A program made the position numbers and the translations under genes. A model generated the notes under the pieces. That model ran no database searches. It was given only the letters and a program-made list of their open reading frames with translations, and had not been told where the DNA came from. This document shows positions 43,671 to 51,830 of a DNA stretch of 64,000 nucleotides, one piece after another. Numbering within the stretch: position 1 is the stretch's first letter; the number at the start of each line of letters is the position of its first letter. Source of the stretch: Verrucomicrobiia bacterium (GTDB taxonomy: Bacteria > Verrucomicrobiota > Verrucomicrobiia > JABWAM01); the NCBI GenBank assembly GCA_028687435.1, contig JAQUAF010000007.1, forward strand, positions 62,001 to 126,000, written 5' to 3'.

Positions 43671-44538
43671 TATTGATGTTTTCCAGAATCTTTTTGGCTT
43701 TCAAAATATCTTTTTGCTGTTGCGGGCCTGTAATTTCCCGTTCGATGATCATGGGACCGCGATAGCCATGGCGGCGAAGTTCTTCCATCAGGCGTGGAAA
43801 ATCGACCTGACCATCGCCGAGAGGCGTTTCCACGCCCATATCGCCGTCTTTTACAGGTCGGCAGCCGTCTTTGGCGTGCACGCCCTTGATCCAGGGATGC
43901 AATTCCTTGACGGCCAGAAGGGGATCGTCCATGCCGTAAAGAAGCAGATTTGCCGGGTCCAGGTTGACGCCGATGTTGGGTCTGCCAATGTCGAGCAAGA
44001 CTTGTTTCAATACTGCCACGGTTTCCTGTCCGGTTTCGAAAAGAAAGATTTGTCCATTTGATTCGCAAAATTCGACAAACGCGCGCAAGGCGGTTGCGAT
44101 GTCCTTGTAAGCGGCGCATTGAGTATTGGGGGGGATGAAACCGACATGGGCAATGAGTGTTTTGACTCCGATTTTGTTGGCCCAGTTGGCGATCATACAG
44201 GCCCGGGCCATTCGCGGGGCGCGGGTTTTTTCGGGCATAAAACCGACTGTGCCGGGTCCTTGAGTCTTGTTCCAGACCTGGTTTTTAAAGGAGAGAAAAA
44301 CCGCATGGACCTGGATGCCGTTTTTTTTCATGGCGGTCCGGGTTTTCCGCGTCAGGTTTTCCGCGTTTTCACCGAACAGATAATCATCGGGAGGACAAGC
44401 GAGCTGGCAAATCTTGAATCCCGTTGATTGAACCCGTTCGAATGCTTCCAATGGATCATTTCCCAGGCGAACCAGCATGCCGATGGGCAGGGGGGTGACT
44501 GGTTTAAGTTTGTGTTTTTTTGTGGTGGTTTTGGCCAT
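43642..44538 (-). CDS. Sugar phosphate isomerase/epimerase (xylose isomerase-like TIM barrel)
   Basis: The 298-residue cytoplasmic protein has the AP-endonuclease-2/xylose-isomerase-like fold: PIGMLVRLGNDPLEAFERVQSTGF, NIGVNLDPANLLLYG with metal-site Asp, KGVHAKDG and GDGQVDFPRLMEELRRHGYRG. IolE, IolI and hexulose epimerases belong to this family; the exact reaction is not evident. The track's start at 44691 is wrong, because its first 50 residues translate a REP palindrome. The ATG at 44538 gives MAKTTTKKHKLKP. Confidence 0.85.
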   Translation of the reverse strand: MAKTTTKKHKLKPVTPLPIGMLVRLGNDPLEAFERVQSTGFKICQLACPPDDYLFGENAENLTRKTRTAMKKNGIQVHAVFLSFKNQVWNKTQGPGTVGFMPEKTRAPRMARACMIANWANKIGVKTLIAHVGFIPPNTQCAAYKDIATALRAFVEFCESNGQIFLFETGQETVAVLKQVLLDIGRPNIGVNLDPANLLLYGMDDPLLAVKELHPWIKGVHAKDGCRPVKDGDMGVETPLGDGQVDFPRLMEELRRHGYRGPMIIEREITGPQQQKDILKAKKILENINNGYEKNNQT

Positions 44539-44602
44539 GGCATGGATGGGGTTTGCGGTTCTAGGTTCCAGGTTCACGGTTTGGGAATTTTCGAGGCAGC
44601 AA

Positions 44603-44670
44603 GGCGGTGCGGGAGCCCCGCCCTCCATTTTTGCCGTGCAGACAATGGAGGGCGGGGCTCCCGCACCGCC
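44603..44670 (-). repeat. REP palindrome copy 3
   Basis: This is a full hairpin, GGCGGTGCGGGAGCCCCGCC...GGCGGGGCTCCCGCACCGCC, between the isomerase and deacetylase genes. Confidence 0.88.
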
Positions 44671-44687
44671 AATGATAGAGATATGCT

Positions 44688-45560
44688 TCATTGGTTCCTT
44701 AGGTTGACGCGTATGCGCCGTGGGGGAGAGGGGATTAATTGATTATAATAGGCGTTGTGAGTCATCAATTTCAGGCCGCATTGGCGGGCGTGAATGAGGA
44801 ATTTTCGGGTATGTTGAAGTTTTGGATCGGCGTAGATGCTGGTCCAGTCATGCTGGACATGCGACCAGCAGAGACCGTGTCTGGCGGCGAAACGCGCCTG
44901 TTTTTTCAGATGGGCGAGATATCGATCCCATTGTTCCCAGCCATGCGCCCGCCGCCATTGGGCGTCCATCCAGCCCTGGGCCGGCAGTTCGAGGATGCCG
45001 GGAAATCCCTGCCGCTGATACCAGAAGGGTTGGATGCTCCAATCCAGAGGGCAGTAATCGTTGCTGTTGCGCCCGTAAGAGCGGGTGTAACAAAGGCCGG
45101 CGTCTTTTACCAATTGCAAAATGTCGGGACGATCGGCAAAACCGCGATAATAAAGGTAGGGGGCGGTCATTCCCCGGCATTTGATGCCCAGATGTTTTTT
45201 CAACAGGCCGATGGGTTTGGCGATTTCATTTTCGATTTTGTGGAATGGGAGTCCTGGCAGATAAACCTTTTCAGGGCTTTCTTCCACAATGGTTTTCAAT
45301 GGATAATGCGAAAAGGTGTGATGGGCGATTTCGAAGAGGCCGGAGGCAAGGCATTTCTCAAGCCATGGGATGTTTTCCCTTATTTTGCACCCGAGGATGA
45401 AGATGGTTGCCGGCGCATCGAGGGATTTGTGCATTTCGATCGCCGAGCGGAAGAATATTTCCGTGGTGTCCGGGGGAAGGGTTATCCCGGCCCATTTGAG
45501 TCCGGGGACGCGGCCTGGGAGATGTTCGACATCGTAACCGAGCAAGAGAGTTCCGTTCAT
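44688..45560 (-). CDS. Polysaccharide deacetylase-like (NodB fold) protein
   Basis: The 290-residue product has the NodB-type catalytic elements GYDVEHLPG (metal Asp) and AHHTFSHYPL (His-x3-His), with TAPYLYYRGF and the C-terminal SHVQHDWTSI. These enzymes remove N- or O-acetyl groups from sugars. No signal peptide is seen, so it probably acts on an imported oligosaccharide. The start at 45560 (MNGTLLLGYDVEH) removes a non-family extension made of intergenic repeat. Its place beside nagB fits amino-sugar use. Confidence 0.8.
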   Translation of the reverse strand: MNGTLLLGYDVEHLPGRVPGLKWAGITLPPDTTEIFFRSAIEMHKSLDAPATIFILGCKIRENIPWLEKCLASGLFEIAHHTFSHYPLKTIVEESPEKVYLPGLPFHKIENEIAKPIGLLKKHLGIKCRGMTAPYLYYRGFADRPDILQLVKDAGLCYTRSYGRNSNDYCPLDWSIQPFWYQRQGFPGILELPAQGWMDAQWRRAHGWEQWDRYLAHLKKQARFAARHGLCWSHVQHDWTSIYADPKLQHTRKFLIHARQCGLKLMTHNAYYNQLIPSPPRRIRVNLRNQ

Positions 45561-45664
45561 TCCATTAGGTTGTTTAGGCTGTAGGCTGTTAGGTGAAGGC
45601 GCTTCCGTCTTCGCCAAGGCTTCGACGGACAAGAAGGCGTTGAGAGAGATGTTAATTTAATGGT

Positions 45665-46435
45665 TTAAAGGCTGATATCCTGGGTATGGATGATGACGCA
45701 GTCGGGGTGGCGGATGAGGGCGGTGATGGGAATTTCGGGGGTGATGACGCCCTGTTTCAGGGCTTTCAAGGGAGAGGATTGTTCTTTAAAGCAGGCCAGG
45801 ACCAGGATTTTTTTTGCATGGAGGATGGTTTTCATTCCCATGGTCACCGCCTGTTTGGGGACGCGATCAAGATTGCCGTTTGCCGTCAAATCCGCATTGG
45901 TTTTGATGGTCAATTCTTTCAGATCCACGACCCGCGAGGGAAGGGTCAGGAAATTTTCCACTGAAATTTCATGCCGGGAAATCGGCTCGTTGAAAGCGAT
46001 GTGGCCATTGAAGCCAACGCCCAAAAGTTGAAGATCAAGGCCGCCTGTTTTTTGGATGTCATCGTCGTATCGGACGGGATTTTTTGGATCGGGAAAAAAC
46101 ATCCGGTCTTTGGAGAAACCGAGTTTTGGCGACAACAGCGAATAAAACTTTTCGCGCATATAGCGGCGGTATCCCAAGGGAAAGTCATTGGCGACAGCGC
46201 CGCCATCCGGCGCCAGGTATTCGTCAAGATTGTAAGTGGACAGGCGGGAAAGATCTGTTTGGTCCTGATTGAGCGAGCGGGCAAGCTCTTCGTACAAGCC
46301 GATCATGGTTTGGCCGGTTGCCATGCCGAGGCGGGCGGGCAGTCCCTTTGCGGACTGTTCCTTGATCAGCGTAAACATAAGGGAGGCGCCCTGTTGGCAC
46401 ATGGTTTGGTAATTATCGGTTGATATCCAGAGCAT
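45665..46435 (-). CDS. nagB: Glucosamine-6-phosphate deaminase
   Basis: The 256-residue protein has the NagB motifs ARLGMATGQTMIGLYEEL, STYNLDEY with the catalytic Asp, and LGVGFNGHIAFNEP with the His/Glu pair. It converts glucosamine-6-phosphate to fructose-6-phosphate and ammonia in the cytoplasm. It lies between a deacetylase and a Gfo/Idh dehydrogenase in the minus-strand cluster. No nagA was found in the window, so the neighbouring deacetylase may supply free amino sugar. The length is normal for the family. Confidence 0.93.
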   Translation of the reverse strand: MLWISTDNYQTMCQQGASLMFTLIKEQSAKGLPARLGMATGQTMIGLYEELARSLNQDQTDLSRLSTYNLDEYLAPDGGAVANDFPLGYRRYMREKFYSLLSPKLGFSKDRMFFPDPKNPVRYDDDIQKTGGLDLQLLGVGFNGHIAFNEPISRHEISVENFLTLPSRVVDLKELTIKTNADLTANGNLDRVPKQAVTMGMKTILHAKKILVLACFKEQSSPLKALKQGVITPEIPITALIRHPDCVIIHTQDISL

Positions 46436-46477
46436 AGGGGTAGGCTGTTAGGCGAAGGCACTTGGGCACTGGGGCAC

Positions 46478-47371
46478 TCAGGCACTGAGAGGACGGTTGG
46501 GATTTTGTTTGGTTTGGGGAACTGCGACCCAGGAATCGGGGTGGTTCAGGGCTGCGAGGCCGGCCTCGAAGATGGCGATGCATTCCAGGGTTTCCTCCCG
46601 CGGGATGGGGGAAACGCCGGTGGCGAAGAATTTCAGGATGTCATCAATCATGCGCGGGAAAAAATCATCCATGGAATTGATGGCCACTCCTTTGTCTTCG
46701 CCGTGTTGAATGGTGAGTTGAAAAGGCTGGTTTGCGGTGAGATTCATGACGCCGCGCCGTCCGTCGGCATAATCGACGATCATGACGGTGGATCGTTGAT
46801 TGCCGCATTGCATGACGCTTTGGGCGCCTGTTCCCAGCGCCATGACCAGCATTTCGATCTGGTGGATTCCATAGTTGAGGAAGCCGCGAATGACGCCGGA
46901 GCCCCGGGCGGCGGCAAAGTGGATTTTTTCATTTTTCAGCGCAGCCAAAGCCTGCTCAAGCGCGGAACCATATCGCAGGGCGGAGCAGGACATCAAGGGG
47001 GTGTGGTGGCGGTCGGCTTTTTCAAAAAGCCGTTGGGCGGCCGCGAGGGTGGTGGTGAAAGGCTTGTCCAGATAAACGGGCTTGCCGCTTTGGAGCGGAA
47101 GGTCGGCCAGGCGTTCATGGAATTCCGGCCAGCCTGGCGCCAGCACAAAGATGGCGTCGCATTGTTCGACCACTTCCCCGATGCTTTTGGCCGGTTTGAC
47201 GGAGAACTCCCCGCACCATTGGGCCAGATCCCTTTTGCCTTCCAATGGTTTTTCCTCCCATGCCAGAGCCACATCGTATTCAGCCTTGCGGGCGCTGTTG
47301 CGGATCCACTGCGGATAGTTATTCGCGTGCCACTCGTCAATGTAATAGTCGATAAAACCGATTTTTTTCAT
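46478..47371 (-). CDS. Gfo/Idh/MocA-family oxidoreductase
   Basis: The 297-residue protein has an N-terminal Rossmann-like domain (MKKIGFIDYYIDEWHANNYP), the EKP-like motif as VYLDKPFTTTLAAAQ, and the C-terminal alpha/beta domain. The usual GxGxxG is replaced by FIDYYIDEW, so NAD(P) binding may differ from the standard. Family members oxidise sugars, inositols or amino sugars. It precedes nagB with a 42-bp gap made of GGCACT-type repeats. Confidence 0.8.
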   Translation of the reverse strand: MKKIGFIDYYIDEWHANNYPQWIRNSARKAEYDVALAWEEKPLEGKRDLAQWCGEFSVKPAKSIGEVVEQCDAIFVLAPGWPEFHERLADLPLQSGKPVYLDKPFTTTLAAAQRLFEKADRHHTPLMSCSALRYGSALEQALAALKNEKIHFAAARGSGVIRGFLNYGIHQIEMLVMALGTGAQSVMQCGNQRSTVMIVDYADGRRGVMNLTANQPFQLTIQHGEDKGVAINSMDDFFPRMIDDILKFFATGVSPIPREETLECIAIFEAGLAALNHPDSWVAVPQTKQNPNRPLSA

Positions 47372-47408
47372 ATCTTAGGTTTTTAGGCTGTTTTGGGGAA
47401 GGCGCTTA

Positions 47409-47470
47409 GGAGCCACGCTCTCCATAATTTTTGCGATTGAATAAATGGAGGGCGGGGCTCCCGCACCGCC
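47409..47470 (-). repeat. REP palindrome copy 4 (left arm decayed)
   Basis: The right arm AAATGGAGGGCGGGGCTCCCGCACCGCC is intact. The left arm has shrunk to GGAGCCACGCTCTCCAT. Confidence 0.7.
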
Positions 47471-47477
47471 ATTTTAT

Positions 47478-48467
47478 TTACCGAAGCCGGATGGTTTGTT
47501 CGTTTTGAATGGATTGGATGATGGCCAGGGCGGTTTCCAAGCTTTGCATTCCGTTTTCGATGGTAACTTTGGGCTGGCGTTTTTTGGCCGCGCTTTCGAC
47601 AAAATCCTTCATTTCCTCGAGAAAGGGCTTGTCCGGGGCATCGGCGGGACGTTTCAGTGTTTCCGTTGGACGATCTTTCAAGGTCAGGTTAAGGACATCC
47701 GGATTTCCCCAATCAAAGGAGATTTGCCCTTTGTCGCCATGGATATCCATGCGATCGATCCCTTCGCCGACGCGCAACCAACCGCCCTCGACCCTGCCGA
47801 TCACACGGTTGGAATAAAGGAGGGTGCTGGAAAAATAATCGGCGGGATCGGGCAGCGTTGGGGATAGAAGCCAGCCTTCGGCGCTGACGCGGTCCGCTGA
47901 TCCAAAATACCAATGCAGCAGATCGAGCGAGTGGGCCATCATGTCGAGGATGACTCCGCCGCAGGCGTCAAAATCGGCAAACCAGTCGCCCCGTTGACGG
48001 CGGTAGACGCCCAGGATGAGCGAGACCCGTCCGATTTGCGGGATGCCGATGACCTTTTCGTCGATCATTTTTTTGATTTGCCGGCAGGCCCAGGCATAAC
48101 GCCGGACAAACCCCACCGCGAAGGTCACCTGGCTTTTCTTCCATGCGGCGATCATTTCCCGGCCTTGTTCCAAGGTTCTGGCCAGGGGTTTTTCGCAAAA
48201 GACATGTTTTTTTCTTTCCATGGCCTGCAAAACCAACTGATGATGTCCGGGGGTCGGAACACAGATCAGAACAGCGTCAACAGAGGGATCATCAAGCAAT
48301 TCCACGCCGTTTGCATAAGTTTTGCAATCCAGCTTGGAGGCCAGTTTTTTTGCGTTTTCGGGAAGCGGATCGCACACTGCCACCACTTTTGCGGCTTCAA
48401 TTTTGAGGAGGTTTTCCGCGTGGAGCTGTCCCATGCGGCCGGCGCCGATGATTCCAAGTTTTATCAT
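47478..48467 (-). CDS. Gfo/Idh/MocA-family dehydrogenase (inositol dehydrogenase-like)
   Basis: The 329-residue protein shows the NAD-binding start MIKLGIIGAGRMGQLHAENL, the motif HVFCEKPLARTLEQG and the catalytic region GGVILDMMAHSLDLLHW, the order seen in IolG-type dehydrogenases. It likely oxidises a cyclitol or sugar at the expense of NAD. The ATG at 48467 is chosen; the longer ORF start translates intergenic repeat. With IolB in the same cluster an inositol-like role is plausible, but family members have many substrates. Confidence 0.87.
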   Translation of the reverse strand: MIKLGIIGAGRMGQLHAENLLKIEAAKVVAVCDPLPENAKKLASKLDCKTYANGVELLDDPSVDAVLICVPTPGHHQLVLQAMERKKHVFCEKPLARTLEQGREMIAAWKKSQVTFAVGFVRRYAWACRQIKKMIDEKVIGIPQIGRVSLILGVYRRQRGDWFADFDACGGVILDMMAHSLDLLHWYFGSADRVSAEGWLLSPTLPDPADYFSSTLLYSNRVIGRVEGGWLRVGEGIDRMDIHGDKGQISFDWGNPDVLNLTLKDRPTETLKRPADAPDKPFLEEMKDFVESAAKKRQPKVTIENGMQSLETALAIIQSIQNEQTIRLR

Positions 48468-48840
48468 GATGTTGGTGAGGGGGTTGGGTTGTGAGACTGT
48501 TAGACTATTAGGCTGAAAGGCTGGATTTAGGGGAGGATGGGTTAATAGGTTCACGGTTCACGGTTTTTGGGGCAAGGGGCAGTGTCGTCGCGATCAGGCG
48601 CGACTTAATTTAATGTTAAGGAATTTCAAAGTTTGGCGAAAAAGGCGGTGCGGGAGCCCCGCCCTCCATTTGCTGCGAAATGATGGAGGGCCGGCCTCCC
48701 GGCCTGTCCCGCCGTAGTCCGATGAGAGACGAAGGCGGAACGGCTCTGGGCGGTCGTATTCCGCCTTTGAGTGATTGTTTTTGCATCGAGCGTTGAACGT
48801 CGAGCTGTCCCGTCCCGTCGTGGCGGGACGGGGGCGGGAG
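48468..48840 (-). other. Gene-free spacer with REP palindrome copy 5
   Basis: No gene is seen in these 373 bp. A REP copy lies at 48644-48712 with a good left arm (GGCGGTGCGGGAGCCCCGCCCTCC) and a diverged right arm (GGAGGGCCGGCCTCCCGG). It is preceded by TTAATGTTAAGGAATTTCAAAG. A TTAGGCTG-type run occurs near 48500, and the inverted pair TCCCGTCCCG/CGGGACGGG lies near 48810-48835. Confidence 0.65.
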
Positions 48841-49926
48841 TTAAATTAGTTCGGCGAACCATTCCAGGATATCCTGTCTGGGGATGCCGTCGCAGGAGGG
48901 GGAGGCTGCGGTTCGGGGGGAGAGCATGATGATTTTTTCCGCGCCGGCCTGGCGGGCGGCCGCGGCGATTCTTTTTTCCAGTGTTTCCTTCAGGTTTGCG
49001 ACGGGGCGGCAGTCCACTTCCATGCCGAAGGCGGCTTCGCCGGTTGCCAGGACCAGGTTTTCCGGTTTTGGCAATTCCCGGAAACAGTCGCCGGCGGTCA
49101 GGCGCAAGAGCTGCCGGGCGGCGGCGGCCGGTCCCTGCGGATCGCTGGCGAGTTCCGAATCAGCCAGGGTGACCGTCCGGGTTTCCTTTTTAAGCTGGAT
49201 TTTTTTCTGTTGCGCCAGTTGGAGGAGGTATTCCGAAACATGGAACACCTTGATTTTCGGCTCGAGGGCCAGGCCCCAAGAGGGGAATTCATTTTTTAGC
49301 GCCAGACAAGCCAAAATGTCGGGCGTGACCACGACGGAGCAGGAGGTTTTGCTGATTTGAGCGTGAAGGATGGAGGCGTTCTTTTTTGCGTCATCGACAT
49401 ATCCCAAAAGCTGCAGGATTTTTCCATGGTCCGGTTCCCGCTTGAAAGTCTGGAAAGGAATGCCTGCCGCGGACATGATTTTTGAAAAATGTTTCAAGAT
49501 TTCCCCCGCGCGGGGATGGGGCTGGACGCCAAGATAAAAAAGGACGTCCGCTTTTTTTTCCGGCAGGTCCTGTTGGGAGAAATCCTGCTGTTGCAGGAGC
49601 GATTGCCGGATGGTCCGGGCCCATGCGGGCGGCTGGCCGTTGGAGGCGATTTTTTCACGTGTCGCGATGACCAGCGCGGGCATGTCGAATTTTCCCTCGC
49701 ACCACTGTTTGCACGCGCCGCAGAGTGTGCAATTATAGATGGTTTCCGTGAGGCTGGGATCATAAGCCGTGTGTTGTTCGCGCACGTTGAAGAGAGCGAG
49801 CGCGCGTCCCCGGGGGGTGTTGGATTCGGTTGCGGTGACCAGTCCCGAGGTGCAGGCATGGCGGCACATGAAACAATAGCGACAGGCGTCAATGGTGGCG
49901 TTGCAATCTTTATTTTGCGTTTTCAT
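48841..49926 (-). CDS. Fe-S binding oxidoreductase subunit (GlcF/heterodisulfide reductase-like)
   Basis: The 361-residue protein carries two Cys clusters for [4Fe-4S] centres: CRYCFMCRHAC near residue 15 and CTLCGACKQWC near 67. The C-terminal part is less clear; the Cys-rich CCG repeats of GlcF are not evident. It likely passes electrons from the neighbouring FAD oxidase to the quinone pool. The pair is separated by 283 bp of repeat sequence. Its substrate would be a hydroxy acid arising from sugar catabolism. Confidence 0.78.
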   Translation of the reverse strand: MKTQNKDCNATIDACRYCFMCRHACTSGLVTATESNTPRGRALALFNVREQHTAYDPSLTETIYNCTLCGACKQWCEGKFDMPALVIATREKIASNGQPPAWARTIRQSLLQQQDFSQQDLPEKKADVLFYLGVQPHPRAGEILKHFSKIMSAAGIPFQTFKREPDHGKILQLLGYVDDAKKNASILHAQISKTSCSVVVTPDILACLALKNEFPSWGLALEPKIKVFHVSEYLLQLAQQKKIQLKKETRTVTLADSELASDPQGPAAAARQLLRLTAGDCFRELPKPENLVLATGEAAFGMEVDCRPVANLKETLEKRIAAAARQAGAEKIIMLSPRTAASPSCDGIPRQDILEWFAELI

Positions 49927-50061
49927 GGTGATTCAGGGGAAAAGTTCAGAGGGTCAAAGGTTTACGGTTGAGGCCAGGCTGAAGACTGAAGGTGCTGTTG
50001 TTGCGTTTTTTTAGTTCAGGAATTTCAATGTTTCCGGATGAAAACGAAATTGCGACAGTCT

Positions 50062-50173
50062 CTGGATTCCCGCATTCGCGGGAATGACGGAAGGGGAGCA
50101 TGTCATTTTCAATATCCCGATTTTTTTGCATGTCCATTTCATTATCGTCATTCCCGCGAAAACGGGAATCCAG
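50062..50173 (-). repeat. Inverted repeat CTGGATTCCCGC...GCGGGAATCCAG
   Basis: CTGGATTCCCGCATTCGCGGGAATGACG at the left is mirrored by CGTCATTCCCGCGAAAACGGGAATCCAG at the right, with a 50-60 bp loop. It fills the 283-bp gap between the Fe-S and FAD genes, in which no gene is seen. A half-size relative lies at 32451. Confidence 0.75.
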
Positions 50174-50209
50174 TTGGTTTTGCGTCAAGCTGCCGCGCTC
50201 CGGCCCGGC

Positions 50210-51652
50210 TTAATTTATTCCCAGCCCCATTTTTCCGGGGTTCATAATGTTGTTGGGGTCCAGGCTTTTTTTGATGGCTTCGAGGGCGAAGAAAGCCTCG
50301 CCGTGGAGTTCCTTCATCAGGCGCCCCAGTTTCAAGCCGATGCCATGGTGTTCATTAAGCACCCCCCCGTTTTCCATGGAAGCCCGCAAGGCCAGGTTCC
50401 AAATGCGATTGTACAAGGCCAGCGCTTCGTGCGGATCCGCGGGCGGATTGTCGATGATGAATCGCGCATAAAGCATGCAGCCCCAATCATACCAATGGGA
50501 AAAATGCCCGATGTAGGTGGCTTCGGGAAAATTGGTTTCAATGGTTTTTTTCATTGCGGTGTAAACATTGCCGATTTTGTCGAAGGTGGCCACGGTGTCG
50601 AGGGTGCCGAAGGCCTGTGGCATGTGGAACATGTAGGGGGGGAAAAAGAACTTGTAGCGATGATTCCACCATTCCTGTCCCATTTCGGTTCCCAGGTTTT
50701 CGCCCTTCATCTCATCGCACAAGCGGACGGCGCTTTTCATTTCCAGGTCAACCATGTCCTCGTCGCCGTCAAAGCCGAACACCAGATAGGCGCCCTGCCG
50801 GTCGATGCCCAGGACGCGTTTGATGAGCCTCTGGGTTTCGGCTTCGTCGTAGAGGCGGATGACGCAGGGGCGCAGGCGTTTGCACATGATATTTTTTCCG
50901 GCTTCGAGGCCCTGGCGCAGGTCGGGGAAGAGGAATGCCTGGAATTTCCTGACCTCGGGGATGGGATGGATTTTTAGGGTGGCCCTGGTGACGACTCCCA
51001 GCGTGCCTTCGGAACCCAGGAACACCTGGTTGAGATCCGGACCGGAAGCGTGTCGCGGGACCGGCAGGGTGTTGATGATTCTTCCATCGGGGAGTACCAC
51101 TTCCATGGAGATGATCATGTCCTCGATTTTTCCATATTTGGTGGACAAGACGCCGGTGCCGCGGTGCGCGATGAAACCGCCGAGGGTGGCGCAGGTGATG
51201 GAAGCGGGGAGATGCATGGTGGAACCCCCCTTTTTTTCAAGCTCCCATTCCAATTGTTGCATGTTGATGCCGGTATCCACGGTGACCGTCATGGCGGTTT
51301 TGTTGACTTCATGGAGGACACATATCTTTTTCATGTCCATGACAATGCCCCCGCAAACCGGCAGCGCGCCGCCTTGGGATCCCGATCCCCCACCCCAGGG
51401 AGTGACCGGAATTTTATAAGTGTTGGCGATTTTGAGTATTCGCGAAACTTCCTGTGTTGTCTGGGGATAGACGATGAAGTCGGCCTGGGGGGTTTTTTGG
51501 CCGCGATCATGCCATAACTCGGCGACCCAATAATAATCGACCGCGTGAGCCAGTTTGTCCACCGGCGATTGTGAAATATCCTCGGGACCGACGATGTCTT
51601 CCAGTTCCGAGCGGATCATGTCGAAAAAATAAGATTCTCGATTTGTTTTCAT
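50210..51652 (-). CDS. FAD-linked oxidase (GlcD/alkyl-DHAP synthase-like)
   Basis: The 480-residue protein has the PCMH-type FAD-binding core PVTPWGGGSGSQGGALPVCGGIVMD and ATLGGFIAHRGTGVLSTKYG, and the C-terminal FAD-oxidase domain ending MENGGVLNEHHGIGLKLG. GlcD, D-lactate dehydrogenase and alkyl-DHAP synthase share this layout. With the adjacent Fe-S protein a respiratory 2-hydroxyacid dehydrogenase is the best guess. No signal peptide is present. The downstream flank at 50190-50215 has the GGCTTAATTT end seen next to REP copies. Confidence 0.82.
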   Translation of the reverse strand: MKTNRESYFFDMIRSELEDIVGPEDISQSPVDKLAHAVDYYWVAELWHDRGQKTPQADFIVYPQTTQEVSRILKIANTYKIPVTPWGGGSGSQGGALPVCGGIVMDMKKICVLHEVNKTAMTVTVDTGINMQQLEWELEKKGGSTMHLPASITCATLGGFIAHRGTGVLSTKYGKIEDMIISMEVVLPDGRIINTLPVPRHASGPDLNQVFLGSEGTLGVVTRATLKIHPIPEVRKFQAFLFPDLRQGLEAGKNIMCKRLRPCVIRLYDEAETQRLIKRVLGIDRQGAYLVFGFDGDEDMVDLEMKSAVRLCDEMKGENLGTEMGQEWWNHRYKFFFPPYMFHMPQAFGTLDTVATFDKIGNVYTAMKKTIETNFPEATYIGHFSHWYDWGCMLYARFIIDNPPADPHEALALYNRIWNLALRASMENGGVLNEHHGIGLKLGRLMKELHGEAFFALEAIKKSLDPNNIMNPGKMGLGIN

Positions 51653-51772
51653 GGAGTAAATCAGGTTGTTTAGGCTGTGGATGTGATGTGAAGGCGCTGA
51701 GGCACTTGGACACTAAGGCACTGAGAAAGGATTCAATTTGGTGTTCGGAAAATTCGGGTTTCGCTGAGAAAA

Positions 51773-51830
51773 GGCGGTGCGGGAGCCCCGCCTCCATGTT
51801 TTAGAGATGGAAAACGGGTGGAGGCTTGTT
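51773..51830 (-). repeat. REP palindrome copy 6 (partial)
   Basis: The left arm GGCGGTGCGGGAGCCCCGCCTCCAT is present. The right arm is reduced to a trace (ATGGAAAACGGGTGGAGGC). The copy sits just 3' of the kinase gene. Confidence 0.65.

Noticed and set aside
43642-44691. Long N-terminus of the isomerase ORF
   Set aside because: The first 50 residues (GGAGAPPSIV, KMEGGAPAPP) are translated REP palindrome; the start at 44538 fits the family.
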